Positions 1 to 9,400 are shown, numbered from the stretch's first letter. The stretch: 61,785 bases of DNA from Merdicola sp905200315 (GCA_902461935.1 CABPZP010000008.1:1-61785); one strand, 5' to 3'. Numbers and translations are program-made. Notes: a model not told the origin generated them from the sequence alone.

Positions 1-50
1 GCGACCTCATGGTCCCAAACCACGCGCGCTACCAACTGCGCTACACCTCG
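1..50 (-). tRNA. tRNA-Pro (TGG), 3' part cut off by the window edge
   Basis: Read on the minus strand, the segment begins CGAGGTGTAGCGCAG, the usual start of a bacterial tRNA-Pro, and continues through D arm and an anticodon arm with loop TTTGGGA, giving anticodon TGG. The T arm and acceptor 3' side lie beyond position 1. Confidence 0.93.
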
Positions 51-136
51 ATATAATATATTATTGCTTAATGCTTATATATAATAGCATAAAAAAAACA
101 CTTTTGCAATAATTTTTATAAAATTTTTAAAATTTG

Positions 137-165
137 TTGAAAAAAAATAATATATAAAGTATAAT
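137..165 (+). promoter_or_regulatory. promoter of tRNA-Arg(ACG)
   Basis: TTGAAA (137-142), 17-base spacer, TATAAT (160-165); about 30 bases upstream of the mature tRNA. Confidence 0.75.
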
Positions 166-196
166 ATAAAATGTTAAAGGAATTTAAACGAAATAT

Positions 197-272
<76 letters not shown>

Positions 273-273
<1 letters not shown>

Positions 274-305
274 AGTCTTTAATTTTGTATTAAAGACTTA
301 TTTTT
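273..305 (+). terminator. terminator of tRNA-Arg(ACG)
   Basis: Ten-base inverted repeat AAGTCTTTAA / TTAAAGACTT (273-282, 290-299) followed by a run of five T. Confidence 0.75.
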
Positions 306-328
306 ATGTTATATTCGAGGTGCGAAAG

Positions 329-1798
329 ATGAATAAAATAAACAAAACTTTAATGCAATATTTTGAATGGTATTTACCATCAAATAGAAATTTTTGGAAT
401 ATTGTTGCAAACAATGCAAGGAAATTATCAGATATAGGTGTAACAGGAGTATGGTTACCTCCTGCATATAAAGGAACGAGCGGAAGAAATGACACAGGAT
501 ATGGCGTTTACGATTTATATGATTTAGGAGAGTTTAATCAAAAAGGTAGTATTCCAACAAAATATGGAACAAAAGAAGAATATTTAAATGCCATAAAAGT
601 TTTAAAAGGAAATAATGTAGCAGTACTTGCCGATATTGTTTTAAATCATAAAATGGGTGCAGATGAATTGGAAGACGTTATTGCAATAGAGGAATCTGGA
701 AATAATAGGACAGAAGATATTTCAGAACCAATAACAATAAAAGCGTGGACAAAGTTCAATTTTGATGAAAGAGCTAACAAATATTCAAATTTTAAATGGA
801 ATTGGACTCATTTTCATGGAACAGATTGGGATGAAGCACAAAAAAGAAATGGTATATTCAGATTTTATGGAAAACACTGGGATTATGATGTAGATAAAGA
901 AAATGGAAATTTTGATTATTTAATGGGTGCAGATGTAGATTTAAACAATAACGAAGTTGTTGAAGAATTAACTAAATGGGGAAAATGGTATTTAGAAACA
1001 ACGAATGTAGACGGATTTAGATTAGATGCAGTAAAACATATAAAAGCTGGTTTTTATAAAGAATGGCTAAAAGACTTAAGAAATTCAACACAAAAAGAAT
1101 TGTTTACAATAGGAGAGTACTGGTCAAGAAATTTAGAAGCATTAAAAAATTATATAGAAGAAACAAATTCAGAAATTGCTTTATTTGATGTACCACTACA
1201 TTATAATATGTTTGAAGCTGCCAATTGCGGTGGAAACTACGATATGAGAAATATATTAAATGGAACACTTGTAAAAGAAAATCCAGAACTTGCAATAACA
1301 TTTGTAGATAATCACGATACACAACTTGGGCAATCTCTATGTTCATGGATACCAGATTGGTTTAAACCATTAGCATATGCAATAATTTTACTTAGAAAAC
1401 AAGGAACTCCATGTGTATTTTATGGAGATTATTACGGAATTGAACACGATGAAGTTTCAAGTAAAAAAGATATTTTAGAAAAAATGATGTTAGTAAGAAA
1501 ATATTTTACATATGGAACTCAAAATGATTATTTTGATGATGAAAATATAATAGGATGGACACTAGAAGGAGATTCCGACTATCCAGATTCAGGAATGGCT
1601 GTAATAATGTCAGATAATGCTGGCGGAAATAAAATGATGAACGTAGGAGAAAGACTTGCAAACACAGTATTATACGATTACACAGGAAATGTAAAAGAAG
1701 ATGTATATGTAGACTGCGATGGAAATGGAATTTTTTATTGCAATGGAGGAAGTGTTTCTGTATGGATAAAAAAAGATAATATTTATCAAAAAAAATAA
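329..1798 (+). CDS. cytoplasmic alpha-amylase, GH13 family
   Basis: 489-residue glycoside hydrolase that hydrolyses internal alpha-1,4 bonds of starch or glycogen-type glucans. All four GH13 regions are visible: DIVLNH (102-107), GFRLDAVKH (229-237, nucleophile Asp233), GEYW (acid/base Glu263) and FVDNHD (325-330, Asp330). There is no signal peptide, and overall sequence resembles the cytoplasmic GH13_5 type (E. coli AmyA, Bacillus liquefying amylases), so intracellular glycogen or imported maltodextrins are likely substrates. I chose ATG 329 because GAGG lies 8 bases upstream; an in-frame GTG at 320 overlaps that ribosome site. The gene stands alone between two tRNA genes. Family is clear; exact specificity is inference. 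Confidence 0.93.
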   Translation: MNKINKTLMQYFEWYLPSNRNFWNIVANNARKLSDIGVTGVWLPPAYKGTSGRNDTGYGVYDLYDLGEFNQKGSIPTKYGTKEEYLNAIKVLKGNNVAVLADIVLNHKMGADELEDVIAIEESGNNRTEDISEPITIKAWTKFNFDERANKYSNFKWNWTHFHGTDWDEAQKRNGIFRFYGKHWDYDVDKENGNFDYLMGADVDLNNNEVVEELTKWGKWYLETTNVDGFRLDAVKHIKAGFYKEWLKDLRNSTQKELFTIGEYWSRNLEALKNYIEETNSEIALFDVPLHYNMFEAANCGGNYDMRNILNGTLVKENPELAITFVDNHDTQLGQSLCSWIPDWFKPLAYAIILLRKQGTPCVFYGDYYGIEHDEVSSKKDILEKMMLVRKYFTYGTQNDYFDDENIIGWTLEGDSDYPDSGMAVIMSDNAGGNKMMNVGERLANTVLYDYTGNVKEDVYVDCDGNGIFYCNGGSVSVWIKKDNIYQKK

Positions 1799-1899
1799 AA
1801 TTGGAATAAATAGTAAGCAAACTGAATAGAATATATAAAGAATAAAAAATACTTCAGGAACTGTATGGTAGCTAATTTACTAAAAATTCCGCTAAAAGG

Positions 1900-1928
1900 T
1901 TGACAATAGTAAACAAAGTATGTATAAT
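1900..1928 (+). promoter_or_regulatory. promoter of initiator tRNA
   Basis: Perfect consensus TTGACA (1900-1905), 17 bases, TATAAT (1923-1928). Confidence 0.88.
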
Positions 1929-1944
1929 AAAGAAGTCAACACAT

Positions 1945-2020
<76 letters not shown>

Positions 2021-2028
2021 AGAAATAA

Positions 2029-2065
2029 CAAAGGTTTCAGAAATTTATCTGAAACCTTGTTTTTT
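2029..2065 (+). terminator. terminator of initiator tRNA
   Basis: Long inverted repeat ACAAAGGTTTCAGA / TCTGAAACCTTGT with six-base loop and a T run. It may also end the convergent gene at 2078. Confidence 0.85.
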
Positions 2066-2077
2066 GTTATAGGAAAT

Positions 2078-2380
2078 TTATATTCTTCTATATCTCCTAC
2101 AATCTAATTTACCACTAAAATATGTGGAGAGCTTTTCACCATTAATTAGAGTTTCTTTTTGTTTTTTGGTAAGAGTTTTTATTTTATATTCTAATTTGCA
2201 AGCTAAAGATTTTTCTTTACTTTTCCAAGCTACCTCAAGTTTTATAACATTATGAGATTTAGTATATTTTGCTCCATTTTTTCCTTTTGATAAATGTTCA
2301 TTTAATCTATTTTCTAAATTATTAGTCATTCCGGTATAAATAGAATTATCAGAACATCTTAACATATATGTGTAATACAT
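2078..2380 (-). CDS. GIY-YIG domain protein, YhbQ/YazA (UPF0213) type
   Basis: 100-residue single-domain GIY-YIG protein. The motif is seen as YYTYML near the N-terminus followed by IYTGMTNNLENRLNEH, the arrangement of the small UPF0213 group (E. coli YhbQ, B. subtilis YazA). Members have the nuclease fold; the physiological role is poorly known and probably relates to DNA repair or branched DNA. I start at ATG 2380 (GGAG six bases upstream) rather than the in-frame TTG at 2392, which lies within the ribosome site. Convergent with the initiator tRNA and downstream of comEA on the same strand. Confidence 0.88.
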   Translation of the reverse strand: MYYTYMLRCSDNSIYTGMTNNLENRLNEHLSKGKNGAKYTKSHNVIKLEVAWKSKEKSLACKLEYKIKTLTKKQKETLINGEKLSTYFSGKLDCRRYRRI

Positions 2381-2451
2381 TTTATTCTCCAATAATTTAA
2401 AATTTTTATTATTTTATTATAAAAATATTTACAAATCAAGAAAATAAACTC

Positions 2452-3125
2452 TTATTTTACTGTAATTAAATCTTTAATAGAGTTAAATTTTGAGTCTCCA
2501 ATTCCGTGATACATTTTTTATATCTTCAATGGAGCCGAAATTTTCCATTTTCATTTCTGTAACTTATTATTTTGCTAGCTATAGAAGGACCTATTCCAGG
2601 AAGCGTTTCTAGTTCTGTTTGAGTTGCTGAATTTATATTAACAATATTTGATTTACTTGAATTGGTGAGATTGGTTTGAGAGATTGTGTTTTCAGGGCTA
2701 TCGGTAATAAAATCTTCGTAAGTAGAATCTTCATCTGTTTTGTCATTAATACTTGGAATTGTTATTTTTTGACCATCCTCTAATTTATATGCTAAATTTA
2801 TTTTAGTTAAATCTGCTGTTTCTGATAACCCACCTGCTGCATCTACAGCATTAGAAACTCTAGAGTCTACGTCTAATTCATATACGCCAGGAGTTTTAAC
2901 ACATCCTATAATATATATTATAATTTTTTCAGAGGGAGCTGTAGTAGCTTGTGTATCTAAGGCATTTGTAGTATTTTCAGTATTTGCATTTATCATTAAG
3001 TCATCAATTTCAGTTTCATTTGAATTGTCTTTTGTAAAATTCCAAATTGTGTAACCTAAAACGGCTACAACAATTAATAAAAATATAATTAAAAAAATTT
3101 TTTGATTTTTAGTAAGTTCGTTCAT
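2452..3125 (-). CDS. comEA: ComEA-type DNA-uptake protein, needs two +1 frameshifts at CGG
   Basis: Membrane-anchored DNA receptor for competence. N-terminal TM helix (about 10-28), SLBB domain (about 65-130, IIGCVKTPGVYELD), then two helix-hairpin-helix motifs. The unshifted frame stops after residue 199, in the middle of the HhH region (NGKF-R-L-H-stop). If the C of CGG at 2537-2535 is skipped, the frame reads GSIEDIKNVS and meets a second CGG at 2506-2504; skipping that C gives GIGDSKFNSIKDLITVK and a TAA at 2452. The rebuilt 223-residue protein has the standard ComEA end, including the conserved second GIG turn. It could be a pseudogene with two lesions, but both sit at in-frame CGG, as in three other genes here. 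I favour recoding. SD GGAGG lies near ATG 3125. Confidence 0.85.
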
Positions 3126-3161
3126 AAATAACCTCCGTAATTAATAATTTATTTATAGACC

Positions 3162-3235
3162 GCTCCATCTTGTATGGTGAAGGATGTTTTCTTTCTGCAT
3201 GTTTTCGAAAGAAAAATGCTTCACCATCGTGGAGC
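3162..3235. repeat. large imperfect palindrome between comEA and dacA
   Basis: Left arm GCTCCA...TGGTGAAGGATGTTTTCTTTC and right arm GAAAGAAAAATGCTTCACCA...TGGAGC can fold into a stem of about 27 pairs with small bulges. It lies in the 308-base divergent region. No ORF, no T run; function unknown. The rest of the region (3236-3433) shows only the dacA promoter. Confidence 0.6.
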
Positions 3236-3372
3236 TATATAGCAACAAATTTTTGTAAAATAAAGAAAGATTTAAAATAATTCTTTATTTTGTATTTAAA
3301 TAACAATTGTCATGCATTCTTAGGATACCTGAATACAAATTTGTAAATTAATTTTCTTGAAAATAGAAATAA

Positions 3373-3402
3373 TTGTTGAAAAAAAACGAATTATAGTATA
3401 TT
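3373..3402 (+). promoter_or_regulatory. putative promoter of the dacA-type gene
   Basis: TTGTTG (3373-3378), 18 bases, TATATT (3397-3402), 31 bases before the start codon. Confidence 0.5.
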
Positions 3403-3433
3403 ATTTATTAATAAAAAAATAAGGGAGAATGTA

Positions 3434-4717
3434 ATGAAAAATAAGAAATTAATAGTAGCATTTTTGGTAGTTTTTATTGTTCAAATATTCTTAGGGAGTA
3501 TGAGTTTTGCACTAGAAAATAATATAGAAATTAGTGCTCCGTCTGCAATTTTAATAGAGAGTAAAACAGGTAGAATATTGTATGAAAAAAATTCGAATGA
3601 AAAAAGGTATCCAGCAAGTACAACTAAAATTATGACAGCTCTTTTAACTTTAGAAAATGTTGAGGATTTGCAATCTAAAGCTACAGTAAGTTATAATGCT
3701 GTATTCTCAGTGCCTTCAGGATATTCAGTAGATACTCTAAAAGTAGGGGAGGAACTTTCTGTAGAAGAACTTTTATATGCACTTTTAGTAAAATCTTCAA
3801 ATGAAGCTGCAAATGTTTTAGCTGAATATGTTGCAGGAAATGTAGATAGCTTTGCAACAATGATGAATACAAGAGCTGCCGAGCTAGGGTGCAAAAATAC
3901 AAATTTTGTTAATCCTAATGGTATTCAAAATGAAAATCATTATACAACAGCATACGATTTATCTCTAATTGCAAAAGAAACTATGAAAAATGAAACCTTT
4001 AGAAAAATAGTAAGTACAGTATCGCATACACTTCCAAGTACAAATAAATATGAGCAAACAGATAGAAATTTAATTACAACAAATGATTTAATAAATAAGA
4101 AAAATAAAAACTATTATGAGTATGCTATTGGAATAAAAACCGGTTATACAGCATATGCTAAAAATTGTTTAGTAGCAGGAGCAAATAAAGATGGTGTAGA
4201 GCTAATTTCAGTAGTGCTTGGTACAGATAAAAAAGAAGTGAATGGTTTAAGTAAAAGAGACACAGATACAAAAACATTATTTGAATATGTGTATAACAAC
4301 TTTACACAAAAGAAAGTATCAACAGCAAGAGAAACTGTGGTAGGGCAAACAAAAATAAAAGGTGCTACAACTGAGACAAAAAACTTAGATTTAAATACAG
4401 ATTCAGATATTAATATTTTAGTTACAAATGATAAAGAAAAAGATGAGATAAAGGGTGAAATAAAACTAAATGAAGATATAAAAGCTCCTATAGCAAAAGG
4501 AGATAAGCTAGGTACTATAACATATAATTCAGATGGAATTGAATATACTGCCAATGTAATAGCAGCAAACGATGTACAAAAAAGTAATTTAATCCTAAAC
4601 ATTTTAAGAATATTATTAGTTATAGTGTTACTATTATTAACATATTTATATTTAAAAAACAAGAGAAAACGCAAAATAAATAAAAAACATAAAAAAGCAA
4701 ATTACGTATATAAATAA
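3434..4717 (+). CDS. D-alanyl-D-alanine carboxypeptidase (low-molecular-weight PBP, peptidase S11)
   Basis: 427-residue exported penicillin-binding protein that trims the terminal D-Ala from peptidoglycan stem peptides. Signal peptide at 1-26. The three active-site motifs are present: S62-T-T-K65, S121-S-N123 and K236-T-G238. A C-terminal beta domain (about 285-380) is followed by a TM helix (about 385-405) and a Lys/Arg-rich tail. A true C-terminal TM segment instead of the usual amphipathic helix suggests firm membrane anchoring. AGGGAG precedes ATG 3434. DacA, DacF and DacB type cannot be told apart by eye. Convergent with the LCP gene through a shared terminator. Confidence 0.93.
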   Translation: MKNKKLIVAFLVVFIVQIFLGSMSFALENNIEISAPSAILIESKTGRILYEKNSNEKRYPASTTKIMTALLTLENVEDLQSKATVSYNAVFSVPSGYSVDTLKVGEELSVEELLYALLVKSSNEAANVLAEYVAGNVDSFATMMNTRAAELGCKNTNFVNPNGIQNENHYTTAYDLSLIAKETMKNETFRKIVSTVSHTLPSTNKYEQTDRNLITTNDLINKKNKNYYEYAIGIKTGYTAYAKNCLVAGANKDGVELISVVLGTDKKEVNGLSKRDTDTKTLFEYVYNNFTQKKVSTARETVVGQTKIKGATTETKNLDLNTDSDINILVTNDKEKDEIKGEIKLNEDIKAPIAKGDKLGTITYNSDGIEYTANVIAANDVQKSNLILNILRILLVIVLLLLTYLYLKNKRKRKINKKHKKANYVYK

Positions 4718-4746
4718 AAAAATGAACCAAACGGTTCATTTTTTTA
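4718..4746. terminator. bidirectional terminator between dacA and LCP genes
   Basis: AATGAACC-AAAC-GGTTCATT flanked by A and T runs on both sides, so it works in both directions. Confidence 0.85.
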
Positions 4747-6108
4747 TTTATAATCCTTTCCTAATGTTATTGTTAAATCTGCATCTACATTATCTTTTCC
4801 AGTTGTTGTTTTAGATTTTATATTAAGTAAGCTTTTTAATTTTGAAATTGCATCTTCTTCTTGTTTGGTTCTATTAATAATTGAAGATGTTTTTTGTGCT
4901 GTTGTATTTCCAACTTTAACTACATCAAATCCATTATTTTCTAAAGCCTTTAAAGCAGGTTCTAATTTTTCTGAATCTCCAGTTCCATTTAATAATTCTA
5001 CTGTAATATATTTTTCTCCATTTGAAGTATCTTTTGTGCCACCGAAGAACATATCATTTACAAGTTTTTCTGCTTCAGAATCTATAACTTTTACAAACCA
5101 TATTTCATTTATTTTTTTAGATTCATTTGGTAACATATCAGATTGTAAGCTTTCAGTATCAAAGTTTACAGCATATGGTATATAATCTTTTATTAAACTA
5201 ACGGATAAATTTGTTTTTACATGTTTATTAACTATATCTAATAATTCATTTAGCTTAAATATATTATTTGCTCTTATTGTTTGGTTAAGAGTGGCTTTTA
5301 TAAAATCTCTTTGAGTATGCATTCTTCCTAAATCGTTATCACCATATTCTTTAGGATAAGAGGTACCATCGTTATTATGTCTGAAACGTAGTAATTGTTC
5401 GGCTTTATCTCCATCTATTTTTTGAGTTCCTTGTTTTAAATGTATATGTAATGTGTTTTCTTTAGAAGTATCATCATAGTTCATATCTATTGGAACATCA
5501 AATTCAACTCCACCTATTGCATCTACTATCTCTATTAAAGCTTTTGTATCAACAAAAACATAATATTTTAAATTTAGACCTGTTACTTTATTTACAGCTT
5601 TTACAGTAGTCATTGGATCCTTTTTTATATTGTAAACACAATTTATTTTGTCTGATGTACTAGCGTTTGATTCACTGTTTCCAATAAATGTATCTCTTGG
5701 AATTGAAAGCATATAAGCTTTTTGTGTTTTAGGGTCATATCTGCATGCCATAATTGTATCTGTCATATTTCCACTTTCACCAATTAATAAAAAGTCTAAA
5801 GTATCTAAATCTGCAAGAGTTTGTTCATTTTGACCTAGCATTGTAGAGAGCAAGCCTTGAAGTCCCCAACCATTTTTATAAACTCTATATGTAAATATGC
5901 CAAGAAATATAATTATTATCATTGATAAAATAAGTAAAAATATTTTTAATTTTTTATGATTATTTTTTTTCCTTTTTTTTGCATTTCCTGAAACATTAGG
6001 ATTATTGTTAACAGAACCTAAATTATTGTTTTTCCTTAAATTGTCTTTAGTACCTGTGGAGGTTCTTGAATGAGTATCTTTCATTCTTTTGGGTTTATTA
6101 TCACTCAC
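4744..6108 (-). CDS. LytR-CpsA-Psr (LCP) family cell-wall ligase
   Basis: 454-residue membrane protein with a basic, low-complexity cytoplasmic N-terminus (1-50), one TM helix (about 52-74), an extracellular LCP domain (about 105-290, with DTIMACRYDPKT, LSIPRDTFI, AIGGVEFDVP and the RFRHNNDG stretch) and a C-terminal LytR_C domain (about 365-450). LCP enzymes transfer undecaprenyl-linked glycopolymers to peptidoglycan. GTG 6108 is the likely start, with AGGAG nine bases upstream; the overlapping ATG two bases earlier is followed at once by TGA. Its glycopolymer substrate cannot be told from sequence. Confidence 0.92.
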   Translation of the reverse strand: MSDNKPKRMKDTHSRTSTGTKDNLRKNNNLGSVNNNPNVSGNAKKRKKNNHKKLKIFLLILSMIIIIFLGIFTYRVYKNGWGLQGLLSTMLGQNEQTLADLDTLDFLLIGESGNMTDTIMACRYDPKTQKAYMLSIPRDTFIGNSESNASTSDKINCVYNIKKDPMTTVKAVNKVTGLNLKYYVFVDTKALIEIVDAIGGVEFDVPIDMNYDDTSKENTLHIHLKQGTQKIDGDKAEQLLRFRHNNDGTSYPKEYGDNDLGRMHTQRDFIKATLNQTIRANNIFKLNELLDIVNKHVKTNLSVSLIKDYIPYAVNFDTESLQSDMLPNESKKINEIWFVKVIDSEAEKLVNDMFFGGTKDTSNGEKYITVELLNGTGDSEKLEPALKALENNGFDVVKVGNTTAQKTSSIINRTKQEEDAISKLKSLLNIKSKTTTGKDNVDADLTITLGKDYK

Positions 6109-6141
6109 ATTAATTCACTCCTATAAAAAAATTACTTCTAT

Positions 6142-6170
6142 AGTATAACAAATATAAACAATAAATACAA
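6142..6170 (-). promoter_or_regulatory. putative promoter of the LCP gene
   Basis: On the minus strand TTGTAT, 17 bases, TATACT, ending 33 bases before the start codon. Confidence 0.55.
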
Positions 6171-6255
6171 TAAAATTACATTATTTTTATAGTTTTTTAT
6201 TTGGGGTTATAAAATAAAGATAAACATATTTTTGAGGATACAATAAAAAAATATA

Positions 6256-6483
6256 CGGGTCGCCCTAAAGATGCGAACCAATACAAATACCAATGCAAGA
6301 ATATTTGAAAATTAAAGAATATTACACAAATGAATGTGAAAATAAAATATTTGACAAATATAAATCAAACACTGTAGGGACGGACGCCTCTGTCCGCCTA
6401 AAAAATCAAAATAGAAGTAATATAAGGACATTTGAAAAATTAAAATTTGACGTTGTAGGGGTCGACGTCTTTAGGGCGACCCG
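6256..6483. repeat. composite of three GC-rich palindromic repeats in inverted arrangement
   Basis: The 6111-6487 intergenic region carries three units: CGGGTCGCCCTAAAG (6256-6270), GTAGGGACGGACGCCTC...TCCGCC (6374-6398) and GTAGGGGTCGACGTC...GCGACCCG (6455-6483). The outer 15 bases (6256-6270 and 6469-6483) are perfect inverted copies, so the whole is a 228-base element much like a REP/BIME cluster. A 69-codon open frame across it (6293-6502) is built from repeats and is not called. Confidence 0.8.
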
Positions 6484-6487
6484 AGAA

Positions 6488-7114
6488 TTATTTAAAAAAT
6501 AATAATAAAATTGGATTTATATTATATAAAATTCTAGTAATTATTGTAGAACTTATTATTTCTTGTAAGCTTGTTAAAGGCAATACAGAAATTAATGCAA
6601 GTAATATAAAAATAATTATAAAAGCTTTTAATATTCCATATAATAAACCACCTAAATGATTAAATTGTTTAATTAATGGTAAATTTCCTATTGCTTCTGA
6701 GAAAATATGCAAGAATATTAATATTATTCTTGTAATTATAAATACAGCAATAAAAGAAATTACGTTTATAACTGTGTTTGTAATAGAATTTGAAACTAAT
6801 TGTGTTGTTTCTTGCTTTGCAGAATTTATTGCATTGTCGAATATTTTTGGAATGCTATTTTTTTCTTTATTATCAGTTTTTTCTTCGTTAGAATCTCTAT
6901 CTATTGTAGATACTACATAATTATTAACATATTCGTCTATATTTGTATTATTGATCAATAAAGCAGATATAGGTCTAAACAAAATTAGAGAAATTATTAT
7001 GGCAATAAAAAATGCAACAATTTTGTAAGCAACCTCTATAAGCCCTTTTTTTGAATTAATATAAATTGTAATAAAAATAAATAAACATACTAAAATATCG
7101 ATTAAAATTTTCAT
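6488..7114 (-). CDS. CvpA family membrane protein
   Basis: 208-residue polytopic membrane protein with about four TM helices: N-terminal pair at 1-50, a polar asparagine/glutamate-rich extracytoplasmic stretch at about 60-100, then two or three helices. The pattern and the ILIDILVCLFIFITIYIN start fit CvpA/colicin-V-production-like proteins of Firmicutes, whose role is tied to envelope homeostasis. I start at ATG 7114 (AAAGGA eight bases upstream) and not at the ATG nine bases earlier, which touches the ribosome site. Last gene of the leftward operon, 12 bases after the beta-propeller-like gene. Confidence 0.75.
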   Translation of the reverse strand: MKILIDILVCLFIFITIYINSKKGLIEVAYKIVAFFIAIIISLILFRPISALLINNTNIDEYVNNYVVSTIDRDSNEEKTDNKEKNSIPKIFDNAINSAKQETTQLVSNSITNTVINVISFIAVFIITRIILIFLHIFSEAIGNLPLIKQFNHLGGLLYGILKAFIIIFILLALISVLPLTSLQEIISSTIITRILYNINPILLLFFK

Positions 7115-7126
7115 ATAAATCATCCT

Positions 7127-8302
7127 TTATAAATTAATTATCTCAACTTTATTTTTGTAAACTACACCAGCTATACCTGAACCTAAAACAACATTTTTAG
7201 CTTCTTGTGTTGTATTGAACTTTTTAATTAGCCAACCTGAATTATTTATAAAATCTATTTCAGAACCTAAATTAATTGCAATAGTGCTATCTGCACAGTA
7301 TATAGCTTTGGGAGTTCCATTAATTGTGTACAAATTGTCTTTATTTGATGAAACATCAACTAAGTGAGCTTCATTGTTAGAGAATAAAGTATTTGAACCT
7401 TGTGATATTTTTATATAAGTATCTGTTAAATTAATATCAAAAAATAAATCTGTTTTGTCTGAAATTTTTGTAAGTTCTGTGTCATTGTTATTATTTTGAA
7501 TTAAATGTATAGCATTATCATACATACAAATTAATTTATTTTTTGAACTATAGTTTATATCTATAATAATAGAGTTAGATTCTGCCGGATAGATGTAATC
7601 TATTGCATTTGTAGGGTCAGATTGAGCCTTTTCTATAGATAAAATTTTAATATTAGATTGTATAGAAGTTCCAGAATAATTTATTTCTGCAACAGATAAA
7701 TATTTATTATCATTTGATATGGCAGAATCGATTGCAAGTGTACTTGAAAGATATGTTTTAAATAATTCTTTTCCAGTAGAATCATATGTAATTACTATAG
7801 ACTTATAACTTGTACTGCTTGCAATAAGAGAAACATAACCATTTTTATTTACGCTTATTTTGCTTATGTTTCCTTCTATATCTTTTTGCCAAATAATATT
7901 TTGTCCACTAATTAAATATACTTTTTGTCCATCTTTTTCTGCTAAAGCAATAAATCTGTTTGCAGATGAAGAAATTGGATTGTTAAGTTCAGTGGTTAAA
8001 TTAAAGGCTTTATTGCTTGAAGAATTATATGCAGAAAATGTATTTTTATTTAAAACTGCTACATATTTATCGTATGCAAATACAAAAGTGGATTCATCAT
8101 CATTAAAGTCTATTTTATTTGAATTACTACTACTTATATTCTTTTTAAATAGATATATATCAAAAAAATCTCTAATATTTTGGTTTGCAATATATAAAGA
8201 AAAGATAATTATTAAAAGTAAAATTAAAATAATTATACAAATACTTATTATTAAATTTTTTCTATTAATTCTTTTAAAAGATGATTTGTTATAAAATTTC
8301 AT
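7127..8302 (-). CDS. membrane-anchored beta-propeller-like protein (DUF5711-like)
   Basis: 391 residues: a short basic cytoplasmic tail, one TM helix (about 17-42), then an extracytoplasmic domain of repeated beta strands of WD/PQQ-like character (for example FVFAYDKYVAVLNKNTFSAY, GQKVYLISGQNIIWQKD, KELFKTYLSS). This matches my memory of DUF5711 proteins, which sit near cvpA in Clostridia; no enzyme activity is known to me. GGGAGAAAG precedes ATG 8302. Probably an envelope scaffold or sensor working with the CvpA-like protein; that is inference from position only. Confidence 0.6.
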   Translation of the reverse strand: MKFYNKSSFKRINRKNLIISICIIILILLLIIIFSLYIANQNIRDFFDIYLFKKNISSSNSNKIDFNDDESTFVFAYDKYVAVLNKNTFSAYNSSSNKAFNLTTELNNPISSSANRFIALAEKDGQKVYLISGQNIIWQKDIEGNISKISVNKNGYVSLIASSTSYKSIVITYDSTGKELFKTYLSSTLAIDSAISNDNKYLSVAEINYSGTSIQSNIKILSIEKAQSDPTNAIDYIYPAESNSIIIDINYSSKNKLICMYDNAIHLIQNNNNDTELTKISDKTDLFFDINLTDTYIKISQGSNTLFSNNEAHLVDVSSNKDNLYTINGTPKAIYCADSTIAINLGSEIDFINNSGWLIKKFNTTQEAKNVVLGSGIAGVVYKNKVEIINL

Positions 8303-8348
8303 TTCTTTCTCCCAATTATTTAAAATTTTATTTTATTATAGAAAATTC

Positions 8349-9395
8349 CTATTTTCTATATCTTTTTATAACATTAAAATGTGTTTTTTTCAATAGAATA
8401 AATATAATTTGTACAAGCCCAATATATCCAAAAAAGCTAAATACAAAATTTACTAAAAATGAAAAACTAATATTAATAAAAATAATTGGCAAAAAGCTAA
8501 CTAAAAACACAATAAAATTATTTTTAGTGTTTAAATTATCTATAAATCCAAATCCAGAAGATATAACAGAGGTTAAAATTGCAATTGCAATAACAAGGCC
8601 ATAAATGTTTTTTTGAATAATACTAAAATTATTAAGTATTACTATAATTGGAATTTCATATAAATAATTGTTAGGTAAATAAAATATAAATAAAAAAATA
8701 ATTAATGTTAAGCCACATAAAAACATAAAAGAAAACAAAGAAATATATTTTATTTGTCTTTTATTTTTTAAATATTTTTTTACCGAAATTAAAATTGGTA
8801 TTAAAATAATACAATTATAGCTAGCATATAAAATTGAATTTAAAAAACATTCAAAAAAAGAATTGTTAAAATAAAAAATATTGCTAAAAAATAAATTTAT
8901 ATTTAATTGGGGTATATCTAAAAATCCAAATAAGAAAATAATAAAAATTAAAAAAGGGATTAAAATGCTATTTATATTTAAAATGCTAGAAATATTTTTT
9001 CTAAAAATAAAAAAGCAAAATAAACAAATAAATATGCAAGTAATTATTTTGGAAATATTTAATTCTTGTTCAAAAAAAGAATTAAAACCAGAAATCATAG
9101 TAATATATGAAAGTAATAAAAATAAATTAATAAAAAAGTAAAATATTTTTTTAAATTTATTTTTTCCAAATAATAAATTTAAAAAATCAGAATAACTATT
9201 AATATTATTATTTAAAATTAAGAAAAGAGTTTTATTAATAATTAATCCAATAAAAAAACACGAAAAAATAACACTAAAAAAACCTAAAGAATTATACTTT
9301 ACAAAAAATGTATATATTTCTTTTCCAGAAGCAAAACCAGCACCAATTAAAGTTCCAATTATAATAGAAATTATTTTAATATTATTTTTAAGCAT
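8349..9395 (-). CDS. YkvI-like integral membrane protein, possible transporter
   Basis: 348 residues, about ten hydrophobic helices, opening with IGTLIGAGFASGKEIYTFF. That glycine-rich first-helix motif is typical of the YkvI group within the amino acid/cation symporter-like (LeuT-fold) superfamily. The substrate is unknown. Extremely T-rich on the coding strand (Phe, Leu, Ile). The ribosome site GGGGG lies inside a possible hairpin at 9401-9428. Follows the GldG-like gene by 45 bases, same strand. Confidence 0.7.
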   Translation of the reverse strand: MLKNNIKIISIIIGTLIGAGFASGKEIYTFFVKYNSLGFFSVIFSCFFIGLIINKTLFLILNNNINSYSDFLNLLFGKNKFKKIFYFFINLFLLLSYITMISGFNSFFEQELNISKIITCIFICLFCFFIFRKNISSILNINSILIPFLIFIIFLFGFLDIPQLNINLFFSNIFYFNNSFFECFLNSILYASYNCIILIPILISVKKYLKNKRQIKYISLFSFMFLCGLTLIIFLFIFYLPNNYLYEIPIIVILNNFSIIQKNIYGLVIAIAILTSVISSGFGFIDNLNTKNNFIVFLVSFLPIIFINISFSFLVNFVFSFFGYIGLVQIIFILLKKTHFNVIKRYRK

Positions 9396-9400
9396 AAATA

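Noticed and set aside
6293..6502. Open frame of 69 codons over the repeat cluster
   Set aside because: It runs through three palindromic repeats, lacks a ribosome site and has no protein-like composition.
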